Assembly (NCBI GenBank): GCA_947462335.1
Contig: OX381716.1
Location: 5,342,861 to 5,406,860 of the forward strand
Direction of reading: 5' to 3'
Origin: Harmothoe impar
Lineage: Eukaryota > Annelida > Polychaeta > Phyllodocida > Polynoidae
DNA length: 64,000 nt
Shown here piece after piece: positions 44,702-54,545 of the stretch (positions within the stretch are counted from its first letter, which is position 1; each line of letters opens with the position of its first letter). Made by a program: the position numbers and the translations under genes. The notes under the pieces were generated by a model that saw nothing but the letters and a program-made list of their open reading frames with translations, searched no databases and was not told where the DNA came from.

Positions 44702-44724
44702 AGTATATAAGGGGGAGTGAAACC
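44702..44724 (+). promoter_or_regulatory. TATA promoter of the alanine-rich gene
   Basis: TATATAAGGG at 44704-44713 with GGAGTGAAAC just after. The same GAGTGAAAC-containing arrangement precedes the cargo genes of the truncated element, suggesting a promoter class distinct from that of the capsid genes. An (ACT)n run at 44752-44790 lies in the leader. Confidence 0.6.
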
Positions 44725-44752
44725 GTATTCGGCATCGTCATCATCGTTCACG

Positions 44753-44797
<45 letters not shown>

Positions 44798-44824
44798 GCA
44801 CCGCGCCTCAATTTGCAGATCCCC

Positions 44825-45460
44825 ATGATGGAAAGTTGCTACCGTGACATGAAGCGGAATGACGAAGCGGCGCGCGAATGTGAAGCTGATGCTGTAGCCT
44901 CTGCTACTGCTGCTGCTAGTGCTGCTCAGCGTGCTACTGCTGCATTTACTGCGGCTGTTAGTGACGCTGGTTGTGATGACGTTGTTGTTGTTGCCGCTGC
45001 GGCTGTGACTGCTGCTGTTGCTGCCGCCGATGCAGCTACTCATGCCACCGATGCCGACGCTGCTGCTGCTGATGCTGTTGCGGCTGCCGATGACGCCGCT
45101 GATAACGCTGCTAGTGCCCGCTCTGCCGCCCTTGCTACTGTCGCTGCTGCTGTTGTTGCTAATGCTCACGCTACTGCTGCTACAGCTGCTGCTACTGCTG
45201 CTACCGCTGCTGCCGAGGCTGCTGCCGCTGCTGCCGATGCTGCTGCCGATGCTGCCGATGCTGCTGCCGATGCTGATGTTAGCAGTCGCGTCGACAAAGA
45301 ATCGTCATTTGTCACTCTTAAACCTCAAGTTGAACGCGCGACGAGTAGTAGGGCTACCAACGCGACGGCCGGATGGTGCAACTGGTGTCGTCGCTTCTGC
45401 TCGTGCGCTTGCTTTTCTTCCAGTCCTACCTGCTGCTGCTACGGTATGATAGTGTTATAG
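44825..45460 (+). CDS. Alanine/aspartate-rich protein with Cys-rich C-terminal tail, 211 aa
   Basis: Unknown function; the only plus-strand gene I support in this element. The start is the ATG at 44825 (MMESCYRDMKRNDEAARE) because upstream frame is leader with a GTG only. Residues about 20-150 are Ala with periodic Asp, Thr and Ser (runs such as AAADAAADAADAAADAD), likely a long helix. A normal-composition segment follows, then a Cys/Trp tail (CNWCRRFCSCACF, CCCYG) that could be acylated or membrane-attached. The GCT triplet repeat makes a Leu/Pro-rich ORF in another frame, which I reject. The TATA promoter lies 115 bp upstream. It might be virus-host interaction cargo; this is inference. Confidence 0.55.
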   Translation: MMESCYRDMKRNDEAARECEADAVASATAAASAAQRATAAFTAAVSDAGCDDVVVVAAAAVTAAVAAADAATHATDADAAAADAVAAADDAADNAASARSAALATVAAAVVANAHATAATAAATAATAAAEAAAAAADAAADAADAAADADVSSRVDKESSFVTLKPQVERATSSRATNATAGWCNWCRRFCSCACFSSSPTCCCYGMIVL

Positions 45461-45558
45461 TGTTTGAATGAGAACGCGCGTAGTTACACATAGACGCTGT
45501 AACAGATGTGCTTTTTTTTTGAAAATATAATTTTAACATAACATGGAACTTGTTGTGT

Positions 45559-45968
45559 TTATTTTCTATATATAAGTTGTTTGTTTACAAACAGTCACGT
45601 GTCACGTGGTGTTGTTTACAAACAAGAGAGCCACGTGGTGTTGTTTACAAACAAACCCTAAGTAGGTCACGTTACCCTAGTTACCAGAATGCCGGCTTCT
45701 GATTGGCTGAGCCTAAGTAGGTCACGTGACGTAAGCAGGTCACGTTACCATGGTTACCAGAATGCTGGCCTCTGATTGGCTGAGAGCTTCTAAGTAGGTC
45801 AGTAGGTCACCCAGAATGCTGGCTTCTGATTGGCTGAGAGCCCTAAGTAGGTCACGTTACCATGGCAACGGGTCACGTGACCAAATGGAAGCCTCTGATT
45901 GGCTGCATGTCGATTGAGTAATAAACAGTACTTAACTATAGTCCCGTTCCGATACATACTATACTACT
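45559..45968. repeat. Right terminal inverted repeat of the Polinton, 410 bp
   Basis: Inverted copy of 35471-35899, also matched by 26150-26558. Contains three TTGTTTACAAACA palindromes, five CACGTG cores and four TCTGATTGGCTG boxes. It ends CTATACTACT and is followed by the target duplication GGCAGC (45969-45974). Confidence 0.92.
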
Positions 45969-46514
45969 GGCAGCCTTACAAGGTCATAGGAGGGCAGAAC
46001 GGGCAGCCTTACAAGGTTATAGGAGGACTGAATGGGCAGCCTTACAAGGTTATAGGAGGGCTGAATGGGCAGCCTTACAAGGTTATAGGAGGACTGAATG
46101 GGCAGCCTTACAAGGTTATAGGAGGGCTGAATGGGCAGCCTTACAAGGTTATAGGAGGGCTGAATGGGCAGCCTCACACAGTTATAGGAGGGCTGAATGG
46201 GCAGCCTTACAAGGCTATAGGAGGGCTGAATGGGCAGCCTTACAAGGTTATAGGAGGGCTGAATGGGCAGCCTTACAAGGTTATAGGAGGACTGAATGGG
46301 CAGCCTTACAAGGTTATAGGAAGGCTGAATGGGCAGCCTTACAAGGTTATAGGAGGGCTGAATGGGCAGCCTTATAAGGTTATAGGAGGGCTGAATGGGC
46401 AGCCTTACAAGGTTATAGGAGGGCTGAATGGGCAGCCTTACAAGGTTATAGGAGGGCTGAATGGGCAGCCTTACAAGGTCATAGGAGGGCTGAATGGGCA
46501 GCCTTACAAAGTTA
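45969..46514. repeat. 33-bp minisatellite, right array (about 16 units)
   Basis: Continuation of the array at 34263-35470 in the same phase; the left array ends in ...GGCAGC and this part resumes at GGCAGCCTTACAAGG. The first unit carries variants (AGGTCATAGG, GGGCAGAACG). Beyond 46514 unique host sequence homologous to 18105 resumes. Confidence 0.95.
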
Positions 46515-49500
46515 TGTTCTCGTGCTGACTGGCAGTGAGCGGGGTCCAGGCAGGCCCTAAGCTAGTTTGGGGTAGTTTAGTAGATGGCGGATGTTCAGTT
46601 TAAGGTGCTTCATCCACCAAGTCAAACACCAGAATGCTTAACGGCAGATGTGTTACCAATCCCGGCAGTGCAGACTATAGTTTCTGGTGCTATACAGTGA
46701 TGTCAAAGCTGTGATAGGGACAAGGAAATGTTTATGTTTTAGGTTTCATTGGCTGGAAACAATTTTATTTCACTATTAATGTATCAGACATAAGTTCTAG
46801 GAAATGCTGGCTTTACTGTCTAACTTATCCTTACCTCACTCACGGAGGCATTCTTCTTTAATCATTTGGTATAAAGTGCTACTAAGAAGGATAGTGAAAC
46901 TACCCAGTTAGCTGAATGAATTAAACAGTATAAGTGAAGCTAACCTGTGCAGTGTGTGAATGTTTGCTGTGGTCTTGATGTGTGGACATGTCAGTAAGAA
47001 ACACTGGACTCTTACAGCTTACAGGGGCTGCATGGTTACAATGACATGTGTACAGATCACAGCTGTCAGGGAGGGGTTTGTATGGGGATTTCTCACCGTT
47101 GTGAATTACTCAATTAATATGAATTAACATCAATATTTCATGTAACTATCTGAGCTTGACCATAATAAACATATGTAAATGCATATGTTGATGACTGTAC
47201 ATACTTGACAAATCTAGTTTTATAAAACTGTTACTCCTAAAGATCAAGATGGACACTGCAGGCATTGAACCAGAAAGATTACCTCCGCCATGCATCAGTG
47301 AATCATGATATATGCAGCTTGTCAGATCCCATCCTGGGGCATACAATATCAGTTATACCATCCTGGGGCAGTATCAGATACACCATCTGACAGCTTGTTG
47401 GTCGATACCTGATATAGTGACTTCAGTGTCATGTAGGGAGCACTGGCTCCTCTATCTATTTTCCAGTACCTACAAATTGAGATGACATACCATTTATATT
47501 CTAGGTCCTGGTACAGGATGATGGATGTTAAAGCTGTACCTGACTGCTACAGGCTTAGGGAGACACATGGTTAGATTTCTGGATGGCATTGGTTAGACTC
47601 CTGGTTATACTTTCTAGATAGCAAAGAAATTTGATGTGTTAACAAACGTCTATGCAAAAGTTAAAAATAATGAAGTGATGTCATTGTATTATAGTGGGAG
47701 CAGTTTGGTGGTTCCATAATGTCTGGTTAAGGGAAGACGCACAAGCTGTAAGAGCTGCAGACTGACCCGCTGTAAGGGCCACAGTGACCCTCTGCATATA
47801 GCCAATATAGCACCCTCAGTCAGTCCTGAAACTAAGCTTTTAGGGAGATGGGATAAGAGTACCTTGAAGTGAGGCGTCCTTAAGCACCTTATACATCCCA
47901 TCAGGACCCGGCACCTTATTGCTGCCCTCGTTACTTAAGCTGCCTCCCGGGGTTTAACTGGATCCATGTCCACACAAGCTGCCTGTTAGCTTGTGATGAA
48001 GACGCACAGGTTCTAGCTCAACTTCCACCACCGGTCATTGTTGACATATAAGCATCATGAGACAACCCTTCTAAGATAGACTTCAGGAACCTTGGATGTT
48101 TAGTTTTGTGCAACATGTAATCATATGAGTGTATTTATTTCCCATTGAGAGTTGAGACACAAACTTAGTTACAGGTGATTTTGTCTCACAGTCGGAAAGC
48201 TAGCTTGTTTCAAAGTCTTTGACTGTTTAGATCGTACTGAATGACAATTCATTAAAACTGAAAAGGAAAAGGAAAGGAATTATAATGCTATGTTGCTGTT
48301 CTATAAAACTGAAGAGAAATGGTCTCAGAAATATAATGCTCATTTTGCTCTCTCTGTTGGTGTTGAATCTTTAATATCACGCAGAGCAGAGGGAGATAAA
48401 TGGATATGCCATAAATGAAAAGGTGAGCCATATAAGCCACTTTAATATACCTGTTTGGTTTATGTAAGGATCAAATTTTGCTTTGAGCTAATGGTGCACA
48501 GGAGAAAGTATGATACATACATTTCGCTGGATTTGGGCCTGTTATCCTGGATTGAGCTATCTATTGTATACTGTAAAATATATTTGAATATAAGGTTTCA
48601 GTTTACAATTCATTCCCCTTTTTTCTGCTTGGTATACTTAATCTAATCTAGATATGTAGGAAACCTCCAATATTCTGCCACAATTCCCAATAGTATGCTG
48701 ACCTCTCATTACAGAACAGTCAAACCCATGTTAGCATCCAGCACCATGAATATGCCAACACATAGTTCCCTTCATTACCCTGGGGCCCCCTGTGTTCAGG
48801 ATAACGTCTAGCAGATTATTGAGAAAGCAGCATTTAACATGACCTATGTGGCCATTATAGGTAATCCATACATCTCCCAGTACTCTCATAGCTCACAATT
48901 CCTCCGCTAGGAGCTGTCACGAGCCTGTACAGGCTTGACTGTGTTATGATGATGCACATTGTGAGTATGCTTTGGGCCATTCTGCTTACAATCTTTTTTT
49001 TTATTCATATGCGTATGATTAGGTGCACCAAGCAAGAGAATTAGGCAGGGAGGAACTGCTTGCAACACAAATCATTTTTTTTGTTTTTTTCAGGAAACCC
49101 TGTTCATGAAGGATACAGTGTACTTTTCATACTGGGTGTGGCTTAAATACTACTCTTTCCTAAAAGTAGGTCTTCTCAGTGCACATCTCTCATGCAAAAC
49201 ATAAATAGTTGTATTTTGAGCACACATGGGAAGCACAGTAAGTGTGCCATGTAAAAAACAAAAAGCCCACTTGGCTTATATTATACACTACATCTCTTCT
49301 TTCCTTCTTCATTTACTTCTCTTGCTATTTGCCTCCTAGAAAAAAGATAAAAGTAGAGATGCTTCTTTTCCCACAAAGGCCTTGAGGACTCATTGTACCT
49401 CAGAGCTCAAAGGACTTGAGGATGTAAGGAACTACATCTAATGGTGTCACCCCTTTACTCTCAACTGCTTGCAAAATCTCATCTTTCTCTTTAATGTCTG

Positions 49501-51280
49501 GAGCATCTCAACAGATAACATACATCCTCCCTCTCTTTGGCTGTGTTTGTTTTGTGAAATGTCTCTAAGTACACATCCTTTGGAGATCTCTGGTTCTGTT
49601 TGCAGCTTTTAGGATCCTACTGTATTGCTTTCAGGTTTGATTGTCAGAATTCTCTTACCTTAGATCACTATGTGAGATAGAACATGTTGTCTATGATTCT
49701 ACTTACTCAAGCTGCTGGTACTTTTGTATACCCTCACTGCCTGAAAAAACTGGGATATTCTTTAATGTTAGTTCCTTCTATGCCACCCCTACCCTGGATA
49801 TTCCATGGAGTGATACCCCCGACCTACCTCCCACCTACCTCCCACCTACATCCCACCCTTCATACAGACTCTCTGGTTCCCACCTCGGGGATTGCCCATT
49901 ATACAGTGGTGTGGGTCTGCACTGATCTAATCACTCCTACCCTGAGGCACAACTCAACACAAGACGTGGGACGAAGAGATGGAGGACCAGCCCTACACCT
50001 TGTCATGGAGGGAGAAATTACCCAACAAGGTGCTATGTATGGATACAGCCACCTTCCGATGGATATGTATGTGAGTACTGCCTATTTTTGATGAACTAAA
50101 CCATGCATAACTCTCTAGAATACATAGAATGCTAGAATGCTAGTGTCACATGACGATGTGGAGGGCATGAGAGGATGTACCAGTCACTTCTAGTTCTACC
50201 TTTACTCCCTAGGGTTGCTCTAGTGAGGCATCCCCTCTTTAATACCTGCCACTCCTGTCACAGGCTCTCTGATTCCCCACCCTGGGAATTATACAGCACT
50301 GTGAATTTGCAGTGATCTAATCACTGATGTCCTAAAGCAGAGTGACTATAATGCTGAGAAGCAGATCCACTGGGACTGGGAGAGAGAGGTACTTAAAGAC
50401 ATGAGGTAGGCCGGACCGGGGGCAAGACAGATGGTGGGGATAGGAAGAATGCAGGAGATACACTGATTAGGAACCCTTACACATATACACATACCATTTT
50501 GGTAATGGTCACTGGTCAGATTTCTTTTGAAATGGTTTTAAGTCTCAGAGGATTTACCTATTCCTGGGTTATAAAACCCTAGATTAACAGCCTGGATGTG
50601 AAAGCATTTTAACCTGACTTTCAGTCAAGAGAGGGTGAAGATGTTGGTTTATATTCCAGTGGCTGGATGCTAAATTTATATACTGACCTTGTGTGGATTG
50701 GTCAGCACAACCTTTCTGTTAAATTATGGCCTTGTTTTTCCAGAAAACTACACCAAAGCACAATCTACACCTTGTACTGGTTTTGGTGTTAGATAGTAGT
50801 TTAGGAGCAGTCTTGTATAATTGATGTCAATAGCATGAACTATTTGCAGCATTGTGTCAGTAACTGCTGTGTACCAGAGTTGTTTATATGCAGTAGGACT
50901 GTGTAATCTGAGAGCCCCTTGGTAAGCAGCGGGAGTGGTGGAATCAGGATCACTTCACACTTGATACATAGTGAGGGAGGTATGACAGGGTTGCAGACCA
51001 CCCTGTGACCAGGAGACAGCTCCCTGCAGACCATTGTTAATGTTGGTGAATACTGATGACTGAACAAGGTGATAAAATAAGGAACCATGGCAGAAGCGAT
51101 AGAAAATCATTTACCAGCTAAAGTTAAATGCCCACAGCGAGTGATTCCATTTGACCCAGGTGGTATAAAGGCAGCAGATTGCTTCATTATGTTATTCCTG
51201 GTTGTCATGGTGCATAGATATAGCCTTTGTAGCCCACTAGACTTGCATTTATGCATGATCTGAACCCAATGATAAATGCA
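46515..51280. repeat. Segmental duplication block D2', third part, non-coding
   Basis: Collinear with 18105-22790 of copy A with small indels. No gene is supported. Short ORFs such as those at 49641-50091 have counterparts in copy A (21056-21445) but differ in frame integrity. Confidence 0.7.
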
Positions 51281-54200
51281 CCCATGTAGGGTTAGCATGA
51301 TGCAGTACTATTGCATCATACCAATGTTCTCTTTCATTCATATGTCAAAGGAATGTAGTTCTTGAATAAAGCAATGCATGTGCCTTATTGTTTTCCAATG
51401 CAATTCTAGCAAATAATATAGGCACTGCACAGGCACTGCACCTGTATGACTCAGGGTGAGTCCACATCAGATCAACTAGATTTAGAAGATTTTCCCTGGA
51501 GACCAGCTTGGATTTGTTTTTCCTTTGGTCATAAGGTAGACCAATGTGCCCTAAGTATGATCTGTAAATATGGCTTCCATAACCTTAGCGGTTTGCCAGT
51601 AGTGACCCCTGTATTGTAGAGGTAGTGAGCTCATCAAATGAAGGTGTTAAGGCTGGTAAATTTTCTGAGGTCTACTATGTAGAAACTATGGTAACTAGAG
51701 ATCTACCACTCAAAACATCAACTCACCTATGTACTAGCATGACATACAAACACCTATATCACTATTATCACTGACCCTGTAAGAGTGGGGGGCCACCAAA
51801 CATGAGATAGAATCATATACCAACGGGAAAAGTCTAATGTTGCAAAAGCCAACAATAACATACTTCATGTCAATGCCACAGGGGGTGCTGTGGATGCTTA
51901 AAGTTGACCTTTCTACCAAAATAACCCAATTTTTGGTGGCCATTTTGGGCATGTGGGCACACTTGAACAAACATGAAATAAAATTTCCCTTAAAAATCTC
52001 ATCTATACCATTGTAATGAGTCAAATAGCTAACTTGTCCCATGTTTTCTTCTGTGTTAGAAAAATTATCAAAACCATGTAAACATTTCTTGTATTAAAAT
52101 GACATAACTTGGCTGGCCATTTTGGGCATGTGGACACACTTGAACAAATATGAAATATTTTTTCCCTGTAAGATCCCATATGTATCATTCAAATGTGTCC
52201 AAACACTCATTTCTTATATTCTTTTTTGTGTGTGTGAGATTAATTATCAAAATATGTAAAAATCACCTCATCTTAAAATGGCAGAACTTTGGTGGCCATT
52301 TTGGGCATGTGGACACACTTGAACAAACATGAAATAATTTGTCCCTGTAAGATCCCATCTGTATCATTCAAATGTGTGTAAACGGTAATTTATTACGTGC
52401 CTCTTTGTGTGGGAAATAAATCATCAAAAATATAAAATTATCACTTCATCTTAAAATGCCACAACTTTGCTGGCCATTTAGGGCATGTGGACACACTTGA
52501 ACAAACATGAAACATTTTTTTCCTGTAAGATCGCATCTGTATTATTCAAATGTGACTAAAAGCTAACTTGTTCCTTTTTTTCTTGTGTGGAAAAAAAATC
52601 ATCAAAAATATGCAAATGCACTTCATATTAAAATGGCACAATTTAAGCGGTATGCTTCTAGTACCTTGCATGCACCATTAGCATTTTGAGTGTGACTTCT
52701 CATGTCATAACTATCATTGATACATGATAAATACTTCTTACCTTGAATGAAGAAATTATTGGATATTGTGCTTTACAAAGCTGTCACAAATTTGTTTGTA
52801 TGATTTCCCTTGGATTTTGTATGTCTTTCCATTTGTGGTAGTTGGTCCTGCAGTGGCACATAAAAGTCTGTCTTTGGTGTCCACCAGATATCCTCCCTAG
52901 CTAGCCTCCTTGAAGCCACCAATGTCCATCGTTCACACAAGCAATATATTGGCCAATGTTTGGTGTCTTGTCCTCTGGCACTGATGACACAGCAGTCATA
53001 CAAATTACAGAGCCAAAATTGTCTGCAGATGTCCTCTTGGCCAGCAGTGTGTCATTTGATGGGAGAAAGCAATGATTTTAGCTTGAAGAAACCGGGATTC
53101 CAACTTCTTAGCATGAGATTCAATGTCCTCCTTTGTTGTATAGAAGAACCCCACACACGTGATTTCCTTGGAAGCAAACTCAGATAATGATTTTGGTGTC
53201 AGGATGTGATCATGCCATGGCCTTAGCATCCTCTCTAGCAATCTCTTCACATTTACTCCAATGCAATCACACATGTTCTTTCTGTGACTGATTTACATAT
53301 TTTTGAAAATTTGTTTTACACACAAAACACCATAGAACAGGTTATCTTTAAGACACATTTGAATGATACAAATTAGATCTTACATGTATAAAAGGTTTCA
53401 TGTTTGTTCAAGTCTGTCCACATGCCCTAAATGGCAAGCCAAGTTGTGTCATTTTAACATTAAATGATGTTGATATACTTTTGATAATTTATTTCACACC
53501 CAAAAGGCGCGTAACAAGTTAACCTTTAGACACATTTGAATGATACAGATGGGATCTTACATGCATAAAAGGTTTCATATTTCTTCAAATGTGTCCACAT
53601 GCCCAAAATGGCCAGCAAAGTTGTGCCATTTTAAGATAAAGTGATTTTTACATATTTTTGATAATTAATCTCACACACAAAAAAGCATGTAACAATTGAG
53701 TGTTTGGACAAATTTGAATGATACAGATGGGATCATCTGTAAATAATGGGAAAAAATATTTCATGTTTGTTCAAGTGTGTCCACATGCCCACAATGGCCA
53801 GCCAAGTTGTGTCATTTAAATACAAAGCAAAGTCTACATAGTTTTGATCATTTTTCTTACACAGAAGAAAACACGGAACAAGTGAGCTATCTGACTCATT
53901 ACAATGGTATAGATGAGATCTTTAAGGGATATTTTAGTTCATGTTTGTTCAAGTGTGTCCACATGCCCAAAATGGCCACCAAAGTTGGGTAATTTTGGTA
54001 GAAAGGTCAACTTTAAGCATCCACAGCGCCCCCCGTGGCATTGACATGAAGTATGTTATTGTTTGTACACAAGCTCTGTATATCTATTCATCAGATGTAG
54101 AGAAATGGGAGCCCTGGAGAAGAGCATCAAAGTGTAGTGGCTTTTGCAACATTAGACTTTTTCGGCTGATATCTGATTTCACCTCATGTTTAGTGCCCCC

Positions 54201-54545
54201 CAGCTCTAAAAGGGTCAGTGGTAACAGTGATATAGGTGTTTGTATCTCATGCTAATACATAGGTGAGTTGATTCATTGAGTAGTAGATCTCTAGTCAGCA
54301 TAGTTTCCACGTAGTACACCTCTGAGAATTGAGCAGCCTTAACACCTTCATTTGAGCAGCCATCCACCCCTACACAACAGGGGTCACTACTGGCAAACCG
54401 CTTAGGTTATGAAATCCATATTTACAGAGGTTGATAAGGATGCATTGGACAACCACATGACCAGTTTAGAACAAATTCTGAGGTGGTCAACCGGGAGCTA
54501 TTGGTTGATCTGAAAGGGACTCACCCCTCATTGATCTAATTACAT
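51281..54545. mobile_element. 3.3 kb foldback element with internal tandem repeats
   Basis: Absent from copy A, where GATAAATGCGCTCATAAATT is continuous. From about 51452 to 54531 the two halves are inverted copies: outer ends start GGGTGAGTCC on each side. Each arm carries four diverged units of about 180 bp with the phrase CCATTTTGGGCATGTGGACA (left near 51943, 52113, 52293, 52470; right inverted near 53415, 53590, 53775, 53960). The centre (52700-53400) holds a broken ORF. The terminal similarity and lack of a known transposase suggest a non-autonomous foldback transposon. Confidence 0.7.
52773..53274 (-). pseudogene. Broken ORF in the centre of the foldback element
   Basis: Two consecutive minus-strand open segments, 53274-53005 and 53003-52773, are separated by a stop with a one-base frame offset. 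The first reads MCDCIGVNVKRLLERML and contains GFFYTTKED and SRFLQAKIIAF; the second contains GQDTKHWPIYCLCERWTLVA. The amino-acid composition looks like real protein and there is no tandem repeat here, so it may be a captured fragment of a host or transposon gene. I do not recognise it. Confidence 0.4.

Larger units (their letters stand above)
35471..45968. mobile_element. Polinton/Maverick-type virus-like transposon, complete ends, no DNA polymerase gene
   Basis: 10498 bp bounded by TIRs beginning AGTAGTATAGTATGTATCGG and flanked by the 6-bp duplication GGCAGC (35465-35470, 45969-45974), as expected for Polinton integration. Encodes integrase, packaging ATPase, adenain-like protease, major and minor capsid proteins, core protein and extra conserved proteins, all uninterrupted. 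A family-B polymerase needs about 3 kb and no such ORF or fragment is visible, so the element is shorter than the usual 15-20 kb. It inserted into the 33-bp minisatellite. It could be an integrated virus genome, a transposon, or both. Confidence 0.92.

Noticed and set aside
44717..45449. Leu/Pro-rich ORF and Ser-rich minus ORF over the GCT tract
   Set aside because: Out-of-frame readings of the triplet repeat; the alanine frame alone has normal-composition ends behind a promoter.
43000..45500. Possible hidden DNA polymerase B gene
   Set aside because: No ORF of sufficient length and no DTD, YCxxD or KxY-like motifs visible in six frames; the interval is mostly low complexity or short ORFs.
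34263..46514. CRISPR-like appearance of the 33-bp array
   Set aside because: Units are directly adjacent with no unique spacers, and the context is an animal genome.
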